A stretch of 47,288 nucleotides of DNA from Bryobacteraceae bacterium (GCA_019187195.1 JABAQT010000010.1:1-47288); one strand, 5' to 3'; positions 18,552-27,246 are shown, counted from the first letter of the stretch. Numbers and translations: made by a program. The notes: a model not told the origin generated them from the letters alone.

Positions 18552-19330
18552 GAAGCCAGTCCGCGCCGGTATATCGCCTCGAGCCGCCGGTCGATCCAAC
18601 CCGGAAACAGCCGCTCGAGAGCGACAAATGCCCATCCGGCCCGCGGCGTCACCACCGTGCGCGCGTTCTTCTCCACCCCTCGCGCGATCGCCTCGGCGCA
18701 CTCCTCGGGCCGCACGCGAAACCAGTTCGAGTCGCGCACTTTCGCCGGAGGGCTGCCCATCAGCATATGGTCCTGAAATTTCGTCGAGACATACCCCGGG
18801 CACACACTCATCGCATGAATCCCATCCCCTCGCAGTTCCATGCGCAGCCCGTCCGTCAGCGAGCCCAACGCATATTTCGACGCCGAATACAGCGTCAGCC
18901 AGGGCAGCGTGACTTTCCCCGCAATCGAACTCACGTTCACAATGCACCCGCCCGCCTGCCGCCGCATATGCGGAACCACCCTCTGGATCATCCCCAGCGC
19001 TCCGAAGAAGTTCAGCTCATACATCCGCCTCACCGTGTCCAACGGAGCCTGCCAGGCCGGCGCGTACAATCCCGCTCCCGCGCTGTTGATCAGAATGTCG
19101 ACCCGTCCATGGCGGTCGAGCGTCGCGTCCACCGCCATGCGGCGGTCGTCATCCGCCGTGACGTCTCCGGCAATCACCAGCCCGTTGCCCGCCGCCACTC
19201 GCTCGAGATTGGCCCTGTTGCGCGCCATCAGCGCCAGCAAGGCCCCCCGCTCCCGGAATCGCGCCGCGCACGCCGCTCCAATTCCCTCGGACGCGCCCGT
19301 AATCAGAACCACTTTTCCTTGAATATCCAT
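18548..19330 (-). CDS. Short-chain dehydrogenase/reductase
   Basis: 260 aa from the ATG at 19330; another ATG at 19348 would add six residues. It shows the classical SDR layout: TGASEGIG (cofactor glycines, residues 11-18), NSAGAG (about 82-87), IVNVSSIAG with the catalytic Ser and YSASK with the Tyr and Lys (148-152). CPGYVSTKF follows. A basic residue pattern near residues 37-39 (ARNR) suggests NADP(H). Substrate unknown. It is coupled to aroK and divergent from the Lon-N-like gene, leaving a very small shared promoter space. Confidence 0.9.
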   Translation of the reverse strand: MDIQGKVVLITGASEGIGAACAARFRERGALLALMARNRANLERVAAGNGLVIAGDVTADDDRRMAVDATLDRHGRVDILINSAGAGLYAPAWQAPLDTVRRMYELNFFGALGMIQRVVPHMRRQAGGCIVNVSSIAGKVTLPWLTLYSASKYALGSLTDGLRMELRGDGIHAMSVCPGYVSTKFQDHMLMGSPPAKVRDSNWFRVRPEECAEAIARGVEKNARTVVTPRAGWAFVALERLFPGWIDRRLEAIYRRGLAS

Positions 19331-19357
19331 CCCGCGCCGGTGAGCCATAATAGTACC

Positions 19358-19990
19358 ATGCGCGAGGATCTGCTGCCTCTCTTTCCCCTCCCGCTGGTCC
19401 TGTTTCCGCGCACTTCGCTTCCTCTCCATATCTTCGAGGAACGCTACAAGGAAATGATCGGCGAGGCCATCGAGGACAATTCCGAATTCGGCATCGTGCT
19501 CGCCCGCGATCAGGGCATCGTCAACATGGGCTGCTCGGCCTCCATCGATCATGTCGTGAATCGCTACGAAGATGGCCGCATGGATATTCTCACCACCGGC
19601 CACCGCCGCTTCGAAGTGTTTGAACTCGTCGAGGGGAAGCCCTACACGCAGGGCCGCATCCGCTACTTCGATGACGATGATGCCGGCTCGCTCTCCCTCG
19701 AGTTGAAGCAGCGCGCCGTTGAAGCCTATACCCTCGCCCGCAAAGCCACCGGCCAGGAGCCCGGCGCCGAACCCGCCTGGGGCGATCCCCAACTGAGTTT
19801 TCAACTCGCCCAGATCGTCGACGATGTCGACTTCCGCCAGCAGCTTCTCACCATCCGCAGTGAACCGGAACGCCTCAAGCGCCTCGCCGATTACTTCCCC
19901 GTCCACGCCGTCCGCTACCGGCACTCCGAACAGATTCGCGCCGTCGCCCCGCGCAACGGCCACAGCAAGCACATTCCCATCAGCGGCTGA
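19358..19990 (+). CDS. Lon N-terminal-domain-like protein
   Basis: 210 aa starting MREDLLPLFPLPLVLFPRTSLPLHIFEERYK, the standard start of the LON substrate-binding domain; no AAA+ or protease domain follows. Stand-alone LON-domain proteins of this size are widespread and may bind misfolded proteins, but their function is not established. No convincing ribosome site precedes the ATG, and the divergent SDR start is 9-27 bases away. The HAD gene starts 4 bases after the stop, so they form an operon. Confidence 0.85.
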   Translation: MREDLLPLFPLPLVLFPRTSLPLHIFEERYKEMIGEAIEDNSEFGIVLARDQGIVNMGCSASIDHVVNRYEDGRMDILTTGHRRFEVFELVEGKPYTQGRIRYFDDDDAGSLSLELKQRAVEAYTLARKATGQEPGAEPAWGDPQLSFQLAQIVDDVDFRQQLLTIRSEPERLKRLADYFPVHAVRYRHSEQIRAVAPRNGHSKHIPISG

Positions 19991-19994
19991 CCGC

Positions 19995-20675
19995 ATGCGC
20001 CAGCATCTCCTGATCGACGCCGACGACACCCTCTGGGAGAACAATATCTACTTCGAGCGCGCCTTCGAGGAGTTCTGCGCCTTCCTCGATCATTCCACTC
20101 TCACTCCGCCCGAAATCCGCGCCGTCCTTGATGAAATCGAGTTGGCCAACATCCGCACTAACGGCTACGGAGCCGCCAACTTCGGCCGCAACATGTCCCA
20201 GTGTTATCTCGAACTCGCCGAACGGCCGGCCCGCGATGACGATATGGGGCACATCGCCGGAATCGCCCGCCGCATCAACCATCATCCCCTCGAGATCATC
20301 GGCGGCGTCCCGGAAACTCTCGACTACCTCTCGCGCCGTCATGACCTCATCCTGCTCACCAAGGGCGACCGGCACGAACAGTCGGCCAAGATCGAAAAAT
20401 CAGGCCTGGCGGCCTTTTTCCGCCGCGCTCTCATCGTCCACGAAAAGAATCCCGATGCCTACCGCGGAGTAATCCTCGAGCAGGAACTCACGGGCGAAGC
20501 TTCGTGGATGATCGGCAATTCGCCCAAATCCGACATCAACCCCGCTCTCGAGGCCGGTATCGGAGCGGTCTACGTTCCCCACGCGCGAACATGGCATCTC
20601 GAACACGAGGAGATCCGGGGAGGGGGGCGGCTGCTGGTTGTCGAGCGCTTCGAGGACCTGACGAAATTTTTCTGA
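19995..20675 (+). CDS. HAD-superfamily hydrolase
   Basis: 226 aa. The N-terminal motif I is DADDTLWENN, with both nucleophile and acid Asp; a later LLTKGD supplies motif II (Thr), and GNSPKSDINPA supplies motif IV for Mg2+. The helical cap sits between about residues 20 and 95. Members are phosphatases or dehalogenase-like enzymes on small phosphorylated metabolites; the substrate is unknown. It directly follows the Lon-N-like gene and precedes the flagellar mini-protein gene by 56 bases. Confidence 0.85.
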   Translation: MRQHLLIDADDTLWENNIYFERAFEEFCAFLDHSTLTPPEIRAVLDEIELANIRTNGYGAANFGRNMSQCYLELAERPARDDDMGHIAGIARRINHHPLEIIGGVPETLDYLSRRHDLILLTKGDRHEQSAKIEKSGLAAFFRRALIVHEKNPDAYRGVILEQELTGEASWMIGNSPKSDINPALEAGIGAVYVPHARTWHLEHEEIRGGGRLLVVERFEDLTKFF

Positions 20676-20731
20676 GCCGGCTTCTCATATTTTCGGCGGC
20701 CGTGCCGATGAGGGCGCTAAAGGAGATGCTT

Positions 20732-20965
20732 ATGGATATCCTCCAGACAGGTCTGGACGGTTTGCACGCCGCCGAGTCCAAACTCAACCGCGCCGCTTCC
20801 CAAATCTCCAGGAGTTTCCTGACACTCGATGAACCTCAGGACGTGGTCGACCTCAGCTCCGAAGCCGTCGCCCTCATGACCGCCAAACGCGCCTTTGAAA
20901 CCAATCTGAAGCTCATTGAAACCTCCAGCGAATTGCAGCAGTCCACACTCGACATCCTCGGTTGA
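20732..20965 (+). CDS. Miniature flagellar rod/hook-like protein
   Basis: 77 aa from the ATG at 20732 with AAAGGAG eight bases upstream. The first half (GLDGLHAAESKLNRAASQIS) resembles the N-terminal helix of flagellar rod/hook proteins (FlgB/C/F/G/E). The second half (VVDLSSEAVALMTAKRAFETNLKLI in part) closely matches their C-terminal helix, whose usual form is VDLATEMVNMITAQRAYEANVKVI. The whole central beta domain is missing, so the protein consists of the two coiled-coil ends joined by about eight residues. It could cap or plug the rod, or be a degenerate relic. No other rod gene is in the window. Confidence 0.7.
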   Translation: MDILQTGLDGLHAAESKLNRAASQISRSFLTLDEPQDVVDLSSEAVALMTAKRAFETNLKLIETSSELQQSTLDILG

Positions 20966-20990
20966 CCAACTGCGGCCCCGCCAGGCGGGC

Positions 20991-22151
20991 TCACCGGGAG
21001 GTAACCAGCGTGTGCATCACTTTCACCAACTCCGCTCCAAACCGCATCCGGTCCTCGGGCAGCGGCAACCGCTTCAGCTTCGCGTTGTAAGCGATCCGCT
21101 GCTCCATCAGAAACCCCGGCAGTTTCCAATCCTTGTACAAACCCTGAATCACCGTCATCCGCCCCTTCATCCCCGCTGTCGTCGTCTCGGAAGCAAACGA
21201 CAGTTCCCGCGAGGGGAAGAACTCCGTGCGCTCCACCAGCAACTCGTGGAACCGCCGCGCCAGCTCGCGATACCCCGCCGGCGGCCCCTCCAGGTATTCC
21301 GCCGTCTCCGTGTTGTGCAGCGACAAGAACAGATCCACATGGCCGCCCTCATCGAGCCAGCGCTTCACCGCGCCGCGCTCAGCCGTGATCTCCGGCATCT
21401 TCACCGCATCCACCACATCCCAGTTCCGGTTCAGATCGTAGCCATTCAGATTGAACCGCACCCCGCCCCGCGCTACCCCATCGGGATCGCACAGCGGAAT
21501 AATCTTCCAAGTCACATCCCGCCGCAGCGCCTCGTTCGCCAGCAGTTCGCGCACGGCCCCTTCCCCTGCCCAGGAACTGCCTGTCTCCCAACTGTGCTGG
21601 CGGAACATCAGCCATACCGTCTTCTTTCGGCTCCCGCCGCCGATGGTCCACAACAGCAGATCGCGCCCGCCCACCGACTTGCCGATCTTCTCTTCCCGGA
21701 ACGCCGGATCCCCTTGAATCTCGTGCCGCAGCCTCGCCAGCGTCTCGTTGGTGTAGGGCGCTACATGGGCAATCCAGAAACGCGAGCTCTCCGGTTTGAT
21801 GCGCAGCCGCATTTTCGGCTCGACGGGATCATATTCGAAGGTCTCGACGTGCCGCCAGCGATGGCCGTCATAACTGATCACCGGTGGCGTGTCCTTCGTG
21901 ATTGCGCCGCGGTTTGGCTTGTAGTTGTATTCGCCGGGCAAATCCACGATATCGAGCGTCAATTCCTTCCCCACCGGCGCGCCATCCACGCGGAAGTAAT
22001 ACCAGTTCGCCTGCCGGTTGCGCCCGTCCTGATCCTTGTCCCCCTTCGCGCCCAGCCGGAAATGCGCCTCGGAAACCTTCTCGATTCGGCCGAGACTGCC
22101 GCCATCGAACTGTGTCTGAATCGTCACCAGAGCCAGCACCGGGAGCAACAT
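20991..22151 (-). CDS. Secreted M14-family zinc carboxypeptidase (cytosolic-carboxypeptidase-like)
   Basis: 386 aa from the ATG at 22151 (GAGG before it); a GTG at 22169 is an alternative. There is a signal peptide (MLLPVLALVTIQT). A beta-rich N-domain leads into the M14 peptidase with RQHSWETGSSW (Zn-binding His and Glu), FNLNGYDLNRNWD (substrate binding), LSLHNTETAEYL (third Zn His) and a C-terminal LMEQRI whose Glu can be the catalytic base. The N-domain plus M14 arrangement is that of CCP-type carboxypeptidases. Secretion suggests digestion of external or cell-wall peptides. It is convergent with the flagellar mini-gene and divergent from the OsmC gene. Confidence 0.85.
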   Translation of the reverse strand: MLLPVLALVTIQTQFDGGSLGRIEKVSEAHFRLGAKGDKDQDGRNRQANWYYFRVDGAPVGKELTLDIVDLPGEYNYKPNRGAITKDTPPVISYDGHRWRHVETFEYDPVEPKMRLRIKPESSRFWIAHVAPYTNETLARLRHEIQGDPAFREEKIGKSVGGRDLLLWTIGGGSRKKTVWLMFRQHSWETGSSWAGEGAVRELLANEALRRDVTWKIIPLCDPDGVARGGVRFNLNGYDLNRNWDVVDAVKMPEITAERGAVKRWLDEGGHVDLFLSLHNTETAEYLEGPPAGYRELARRFHELLVERTEFFPSRELSFASETTTAGMKGRMTVIQGLYKDWKLPGFLMEQRIAYNAKLKRLPLPEDRMRFGAELVKVMHTLVTSR

Positions 22152-22213
22152 AATCCTCGAAGGTATCACGTTCGCGGGCGCCGGCTTCGTGCGCTATCCT
22201 GAAAGGTCACTCC

Positions 22214-22660
22214 ATGAGCGGCGCCGTTACTGAATTTTCCCTCACCGTGGATCAACTCCGGGATTATGAATTTGTCGTGAAATTTGATAAGCCCACGGTG
22301 GCGGATCTCATCACGGACGAGGGCCCGCCCCTTGGAAATGACGCCGGCCCCAGTCCTTCGCGGCTTCTGGCGGCGGCCGTGGGCAACTGCCTGGCGGCGA
22401 GTCTACTCTTTGCGTGCCGCAAGGCGGGCGTGCCGGCCGCCTCCATCCACGCCGGCGTGAAAATGCGGATCGTGCGCAACGAGAACCGCCGTCTGCGCGT
22501 CGGCGGCATCGAAGTGACTCTCGATCCCGGCATTGCGGCCGGGTTTCTCGAAAAAGCCCGCGGCCCGCGGAGCGTGTTCGAGGATTTTTGCACCGTGACT
22601 CAAAGCATCCGTGATGGAGTCGCGATTGACGTAAAAGTGAAAGGAATCGATGGCGAATAA
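22214..22660 (+). CDS. OsmC/Ohr-family peroxiredoxin-like protein
   Basis: 148 aa with a GAAAGGT site. The two catalytic cysteines are C59 in AVGNCLAAS and C126 in FEDFCTVT, matching the family's thiol-peroxidase centre. OsmC/Ohr proteins reduce organic hydroperoxides in the cytoplasm using lipoyl or thiol donors. The 3' end overlaps the phosphofructokinase start by 11 bases, so the two are translationally coupled, an unusual pairing. Confidence 0.88.
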   Translation: MSGAVTEFSLTVDQLRDYEFVVKFDKPTVADLITDEGPPLGNDAGPSPSRLLAAAVGNCLAASLLFACRKAGVPAASIHAGVKMRIVRNENRRLRVGGIEVTLDPGIAAGFLEKARGPRSVFEDFCTVTQSIRDGVAIDVKVKGIDGE

Positions 22661-23837
22661 GCGAATTGGCATTCTCACCGGAGGCGGGGACGTACCCGGC
22701 CTGAACTCTGTCATCAAGGGCGTCGTTTACCGCGGCAGCGAGATCGGCTGCGACGTGATCGGAATCCGCCGCGGATGGGAAGGCCTCACCCACGTCAACC
22801 TCGAGGATCCCTCGAGCAGGGAGCGCTACATCCTCCCGCTGAACCGTGACAACACGCGCACCATTGACCGTACCGGCGGCACGTTTCTTCACACCACCCG
22901 CACCAATCCGTCGCAGATGAAACGGCTGCCCCCGGGGCTCGATCCCTCCAACTTTCCCGCCAAGGAAAAAACCGCCAAGGACGGCACAAAGTCGACCGTC
23001 TTCGATGTCACTTCGCAGGTCCTGAAGAACCTCGGGAAGCTGAACGTGGACTATCTCATCGCCATCGGCGGCGACGATACGCTCAGCTACGCGGCGAAGC
23101 TTGACAAAGCCGGCGTGAAAGTGCTGGCCATTCCGAAAACAATGGATAATGATGTCCGCAATACGGAATATTGCATCGGCTTTTCCACCGCCATTACCCG
23201 CGCCATGGACGCCATCGAACGCCAGCGCTCGACCGTCGGCTCGCACGAGCGCATCGGCATCTTCCGCGTTTTCGGCCGCGACGCCGGCTACACCGCCCTC
23301 TACACCGCCTATGTGACTTCCATCCGCTGCGCCATCCCCGAATACAAGTTCAACCTCGATAAGATGATCGAGCTCCTGCTCACCGACAAGCGCTCGACAC
23401 ACAGCAACTACAGCCTGTTCGTGCTCAGTGAAGGGGCCGAATGGGAGGGATACCAGGTGCGCGAATATGGCGAGCCCGATGCCTTCGGCCACCGCAAGAA
23501 GATGAGCGTCGCCGAGGATTTCAGCGATCAGGTGAAGCGCATCACCAACGAGGAGACCGTGGTCAGCGACCTCACTTATGACCTCCGCAGCGGCGAAGCC
23601 GACTTCGTCGACAAGATGGTCGCCACCACCTTCGGCAACATGGCCCTCGATTGCATTCTCGCCAATAGATTCGGCTACATGATGGCCATCGAGAACGGCT
23701 GCTTCGCCACCGTTTCGATCCCCGATCCGGCCCTCGGTCCGCGCCGCGTCGAGGTGGACACCATGTACAACACCGAAAGGTACCGCCCGAACTACGCCGG
23801 GAAGGTTGGCCTGCCCATCTTCCTCACGCACGCCTGA
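22650..23837 (+). CDS. 6-phosphofructokinase, with PPi-type active-site signature
   Basis: 395 aa, starting MANKRIGILTGGGDVPGLN with an AAAGGA site. The GGDDTLSYA loop has Asp where ATP-dependent enzymes have Gly (GGDGS), and AIPKTMDND has the Lys seen in pyrophosphate-dependent enzymes. Both residues point to PPi rather than ATP as phosphoryl donor, which would make the step reversible. GRDAGY follows in the C-terminal half. It converts fructose 6-phosphate to fructose 1,6-bisphosphate (or the reverse). It overlaps the osmC-like gene; the methyltransferase gene starts 10 bases later. Confidence 0.92.
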   Translation: MANKRIGILTGGGDVPGLNSVIKGVVYRGSEIGCDVIGIRRGWEGLTHVNLEDPSSRERYILPLNRDNTRTIDRTGGTFLHTTRTNPSQMKRLPPGLDPSNFPAKEKTAKDGTKSTVFDVTSQVLKNLGKLNVDYLIAIGGDDTLSYAAKLDKAGVKVLAIPKTMDNDVRNTEYCIGFSTAITRAMDAIERQRSTVGSHERIGIFRVFGRDAGYTALYTAYVTSIRCAIPEYKFNLDKMIELLLTDKRSTHSNYSLFVLSEGAEWEGYQVREYGEPDAFGHRKKMSVAEDFSDQVKRITNEETVVSDLTYDLRSGEADFVDKMVATTFGNMALDCILANRFGYMMAIENGCFATVSIPDPALGPRRVEVDTMYNTERYRPNYAGKVGLPIFLTHA

Positions 23838-23847
23838 CGCGTCACTC

Positions 23848-24489
23848 GTGAAACCCTGGCTCAGGAAAATCCTCGGCGGGTCCGTCGGGCGCCCGGTACC
23901 GCTCCACGAGATCCGCCGTTCCTTTGATGAGGCCGCCGGCGACGAGGAGCACTTCCCCTCCACCATCGACCCCCGCATCTATCACGTGCAACTGATCCTC
24001 GAGTATTTCGGGGATCTGTCGGGGAAGCGCATACTGGATGTGGGTTGCGGCAAGGGCCGCTTCGCGCGCGTGCTCCAGGAGCGTTGCCCGGCCGCGCGCA
24101 TCGCCGCCCTCGATCTTTCCGAAGCCATGCTGCGCTTCGTACCCGCTCCCATCGGCGTCTGCTCCGGCACAATGACCTCCCTTCCGTTCGCCTCCGCCTC
24201 GTTTGATTGCGTCTACGCGACTGAATCATTGGAGCACGCCGTCGGCATCAGCACGGCCGTCGGCGAAATGTGCCGCGTCCTTAAGCCCGGCGGAAAACTT
24301 GTCATCATTGACAAGAACGCCGAACATTGGGGGCGTCTAAAAACTCCGGAATGGGAGAAGTGGTTTCGCAGGGAAGAACTGGAAAAGCTGCTGAAGAGGG
24401 ACTGCCGGCAGGTCTCCAGCCGCTTCATCAGCTATTGGGAGGACGTCGAGCCCGACGGCCTGTTTCTCGCATGGCTCGCGCAAAAGTGA
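23848..24489 (+). CDS. SAM-dependent methyltransferase
   Basis: About 213 aa from a GTG at 23848, 10 bases after the PFK stop; an in-frame start at 23806 would overlap PFK. It is a class I methyltransferase: ILDVGCGKGRFARVL (motif I, about 65-79), ALDLSEAML (motif II acidic residue), LPFASASFDCVYATESLEH (motif III/IV) and VLKPGGKLVIID (motif V). The substrate is unknown; the pattern resembles UbiE/Methyltransf_11 enzymes acting on small molecules or lipids. It overlaps the lipoprotein gene by four bases (GTGA). Confidence 0.82.
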   Translation: MKPWLRKILGGSVGRPVPLHEIRRSFDEAAGDEEHFPSTIDPRIYHVQLILEYFGDLSGKRILDVGCGKGRFARVLQERCPAARIAALDLSEAMLRFVPAPIGVCSGTMTSLPFASASFDCVYATESLEHAVGISTAVGEMCRVLKPGGKLVIIDKNAEHWGRLKTPEWEKWFRREELEKLLKRDCRQVSSRFISYWEDVEPDGLFLAWLAQK

Positions 24490-25823
24490 AAGACTTCCTG
24501 ATTCTGTGCCTCCTGGTTTCGGCGGCCTGCGGGCGGCCGAAACCGCCGCCCGCCGCTCCGGACTCCGTCGCCGTGCTCCCCTTCACGGCCGAGGGGGGAC
24601 AGGCGGATCTCATCGCGGTCGCGCTCCCCGCCGAGATCGCCGCCTCGCTTGCCGCCATCCCTCAACTCCGGGTCATCGCTCCCGAATCCAGTCTCCGCGC
24701 GGCCAGGCCGGAAACTCTTCATGCGGCGGCGTTCCTGGCCGGTTCGATCGCGGACCGCAACGGGCTCCTGAAGATCACTGTCCGGCTCGGCAACGCCGCG
24801 GGCGGCTTCGAGTGGGGCCGGGAAACGTTGTCCCGCGCCCCGGCGGAAATGATTCGCGTTCACGACCAGATTGCCGCCATGGCGGCCGGATGGATGCACC
24901 TGCCCGCTCCCCGTCCGCAACTTCGCAGCATCACCTCCGATCTCGATGCCTACACCCTGTTCCAGAAGGGATTAGAACAGCGCTACCGCCCCCACGGCTC
25001 GCTCGACGCCGCCATCGCTTTTCAGGAGCAGGCCGTTCAGCGTGATGCCTATTTCGCCCGCGCCTATCAAAGGCTGGCCGAAGCCCTGCTCGAAAAGGCC
25101 AAGGCCCCCACGCGCTCCAGGGACCTGCTCGACAGGCTGCGAGCCGCCTCCAAACGCGCTCTCGACCTCAATCCCGAGGCCGGAGCCGCGCACGCCGTCT
25201 ATGGCGAAGTGATGCATCTCTTCGATTGGCGCCCCGCTGACGCCTCGCTCCATCTTCGCGACGCCATCCGCCTGCAACCGGGCAACGCAAAGGCTCACCT
25301 CGCCTACGCCGTCCTCCTGATCGCCTCCGGACGGCCCGCCGAGGGAGCCGGATCTCTCGCCACCGCCGCGCAATTAGACCCCCTGGCCGCCACCGGACCG
25401 GAGTTTCTTTGCATCCGGCTGCTCGCCGGGCTCTTCGATCAGCCGTCCAACAACCCCCTGTTCGAGGCGGTGAGCGAATCAAACGCTGGCAACTACGCAA
25501 AAGCCGTCGATCTGATGCAAGGCGCCGCCGATCGAGAACCGGTCGAAACGCTATTCGCCGCCATGGTCTACCGCGGAGCCGGACGGCTCGAAAAAGCCAC
25601 GGAACTCGCCGCTTCCATCCCTCCTTCCAGTTCTCCGGTCTGGCTCGCCTGCGCCAGGGCGCTCCTCAACGACAAGACCGCCGCGCTCCGGTTGCTGGAC
25701 CGCGCCGTCGACGAGCGCGACCCGCAATTGATCTGGCTGAAACGGCTCCCCATGCTCACCCCTCTCGAGGCCGATCCCCACTACCGCGGCATTCTCGATA
25801 AGACCGGGCTGGGCAATAACTGA
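24486..25823 (+). CDS. TPR-containing lipoprotein
   Basis: 445 aa from the GTG at 24486, which overlaps the methyltransferase stop (GTGA); an ATG at 24471 is an alternative. The N-terminus KDFLILCLLVSAACGRPK is a lipoprotein-type signal with Cys, though SAAC is a weak lipobox. A beta/alpha domain of the kind that precedes TPRs in Solibacter-type proteins (AVLPFTAEGG, then LAAIPQLRVIAPES) spans about residues 28-150. Several TPR-like pairs follow (about 165-430). The AVLPF domain is also found in adenylyl-cyclase-like and protein-kinase-linked TPR proteins. A scaffolding role at the inner or outer membrane is inferred. Confidence 0.7.
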   Translation: MKDFLILCLLVSAACGRPKPPPAAPDSVAVLPFTAEGGQADLIAVALPAEIAASLAAIPQLRVIAPESSLRAARPETLHAAAFLAGSIADRNGLLKITVRLGNAAGGFEWGRETLSRAPAEMIRVHDQIAAMAAGWMHLPAPRPQLRSITSDLDAYTLFQKGLEQRYRPHGSLDAAIAFQEQAVQRDAYFARAYQRLAEALLEKAKAPTRSRDLLDRLRAASKRALDLNPEAGAAHAVYGEVMHLFDWRPADASLHLRDAIRLQPGNAKAHLAYAVLLIASGRPAEGAGSLATAAQLDPLAATGPEFLCIRLLAGLFDQPSNNPLFEAVSESNAGNYAKAVDLMQGAADREPVETLFAAMVYRGAGRLEKATELAASIPPSSSPVWLACARALLNDKTAALRLLDRAVDERDPQLIWLKRLPMLTPLEADPHYRGILDKTGLGNN

Positions 25824-25902
25824 CCGCGCCCGAGGCGGCGCGCGACGACACCGGCGCGGCAACTTGATACAGTTGTATCAGCCCTCGTGCAAGGAGGAAA
25901 CG

Positions 25903-26514
25903 ATGGTCAGGTGGCTGTGTGCTCTATTGGCAGCCGCGACTCTGCTGGCCGGTCAGGATAGACAAAAAGAAACCGCTCTGGGCGCTGCTGTAGCGAAAGA
26001 TCTGTGCCGGCGGAATCCGGTGATCGAGGACGCTCTGGTCCAGGCCTACATCGACGGCGCGGGACAGCGGCTGGCGGCAAGGATGACCGGTGATCTGGCG
26101 TGGAAGTTCCAGGTGGTCCAAGGCGACTGGGAAGGACAGGCGCGCGAACCGGTCGCTCTACCGGGAGGCTTCGTTCTCGTGCCTTCCACGTTGCTGGCGG
26201 CGGGAAACGAGGGCGCCTTCATCCGTCTCCTGGCGCATGCAATGGCGCATGTGGCTGAACGTCACGGCATGGTCCGCGTCGATCGCCCCCCGGCCGCTTC
26301 ACCGGCGCCCTTGATCTATCGGGGCTGGTTCCCATTCGGCCCCGGCCGGTTCCGGCCCGCGGAAGAAGCGGAGGCCGGCCGCATCGCCTCGCGCGCGGCC
26401 GCGGATTTCGAACCGGACCCCGGATTTTCCGCCGTGCTCCGCCGTCTGAAGGAATTGCGGGCGCCCGCCATGCCGCCTCTTATCCCCAGCCTGCGGCGCC
26501 CGGATGAGCGCTGA
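25903..26514 (+). CDS. M48-like protein that lacks the catalytic glutamate (pseudo-protease)
   Basis: 203 aa from the ATG at 25903 with a strong AAGGAGG site, followed by a signal peptide (MVRWLCALLAAATLLAG). The layout matches the M48 fold of BepA/HtpX-type proteases: ALPGGFVLVPSTLL, then LLAHAMAHVAERH. In active enzymes this is HExxH; here residue 113 is Ala (GCA instead of GAA, 26239-26241), and both His remain. Downstream, the usual EAD third-ligand motif reads EAEAG. The protein may bind zinc or substrate without cleaving, act as a chaperone or decoy, or be a decaying gene. It follows the TPR lipoprotein gene after 79 bases. Confidence 0.8.
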   Translation: MVRWLCALLAAATLLAGQDRQKETALGAAVAKDLCRRNPVIEDALVQAYIDGAGQRLAARMTGDLAWKFQVVQGDWEGQAREPVALPGGFVLVPSTLLAAGNEGAFIRLLAHAMAHVAERHGMVRVDRPPAASPAPLIYRGWFPFGPGRFRPAEEAEAGRIASRAAADFEPDPGFSAVLRRLKELRAPAMPPLIPSLRRPDER

Positions 26515-26565
26515 GAGCGCGGAAATTCACGCACACATTCCTGACGCGCGCGAATCACAAGGAAC

Positions 26566-27246
26566 ATGACGAACCAGCGCATTCTCGTAATCGAAGACGA
26601 CGGCAACGTTCGGGACACGATCGCCGTAATGCTCGAGCAGGAGGGGTTCCGGATTCATCTTTCGGGGAACGGGAATGAGGGGCTCGATTTGGCGCTGCGT
26701 CACAAGCCCGATCTTGTGCTGATCGATCTGCGCTTGCCCGGCTTGAGCGGCATCGAGATTTGCAAGAGGCTCCGCGCGGCGCGCATGCAAACGGCCATCA
26801 TTGTTTTGAGCGCCGTCGGCGACGAGGTGGACAAGGTCCTGCTGCTCGAGATCGGCGCCGACGACTACGTCGTCAAGCCGTTCGGACGAAGGGAATTGCT
26901 GGCCCGGATTCGCGCGGTCTTGCGGCGCACCCTGCCCGGCGACCCGCGCACGATGACCTTTGGGGATACGGAAGTGGATCTCGATCGGCGCATCGTGTTA
27001 CGGGCGAACCAGGAGGTGCGGATGACGCCTTCGGAGTACAATCTCCTCGTGTACTTTTTGCGGAATCCCGACCGCGCCTTGACCAGGGACATGATCCTGA
27101 ATTCCGTGTGGGGATACGATTCGGCGCCGAATACGCGAACCGTGGACGCGCACGTCGTGAAACTGCGTCAGAAACTCGAACCCGACGCGGAGATGCCGCG
27201 GCATTTTGTGACTGTCCATGGCGTCGGATACCGGTTCCTTCCCTAG
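26566..27246 (+). CDS. OmpR-family response regulator
   Basis: 226 aa. The receiver domain has the acidic pair D11/D12, phosphoacceptor D54 in VLIDLRLPG, a conserved Ser (VLSAVGDE) and Lys in VVKPF. The C-terminal winged helix follows from about residue 130, with LTRDMILNSVWGYD and the recognition helix near TRTVDAHVVKLRQKL, ending in the VHGVGYRF wing. It binds DNA as a dimer on phosphorylation. The cognate sensor follows 96 bases downstream and an RND exporter operon comes next, its likely target. Confidence 0.93.
   Translation: MTNQRILVIEDDGNVRDTIAVMLEQEGFRIHLSGNGNEGLDLALRHKPDLVLIDLRLPGLSGIEICKRLRAARMQTAIIVLSAVGDEVDKVLLLEIGADDYVVKPFGRRELLARIRAVLRRTLPGDPRTMTFGDTEVDLDRRIVLRANQEVRMTPSEYNLLVYFLRNPDRALTRDMILNSVWGYDSAPNTRTVDAHVVKLRQKLEPDAEMPRHFVTVHGVGYRFLP

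Noticed and set aside
18552..18947. Long N-terminal extension of shikimate kinase to 18947
   Set aside because: It overlaps the SDR gene in another frame; the ATGA overlap and family length support 18551.
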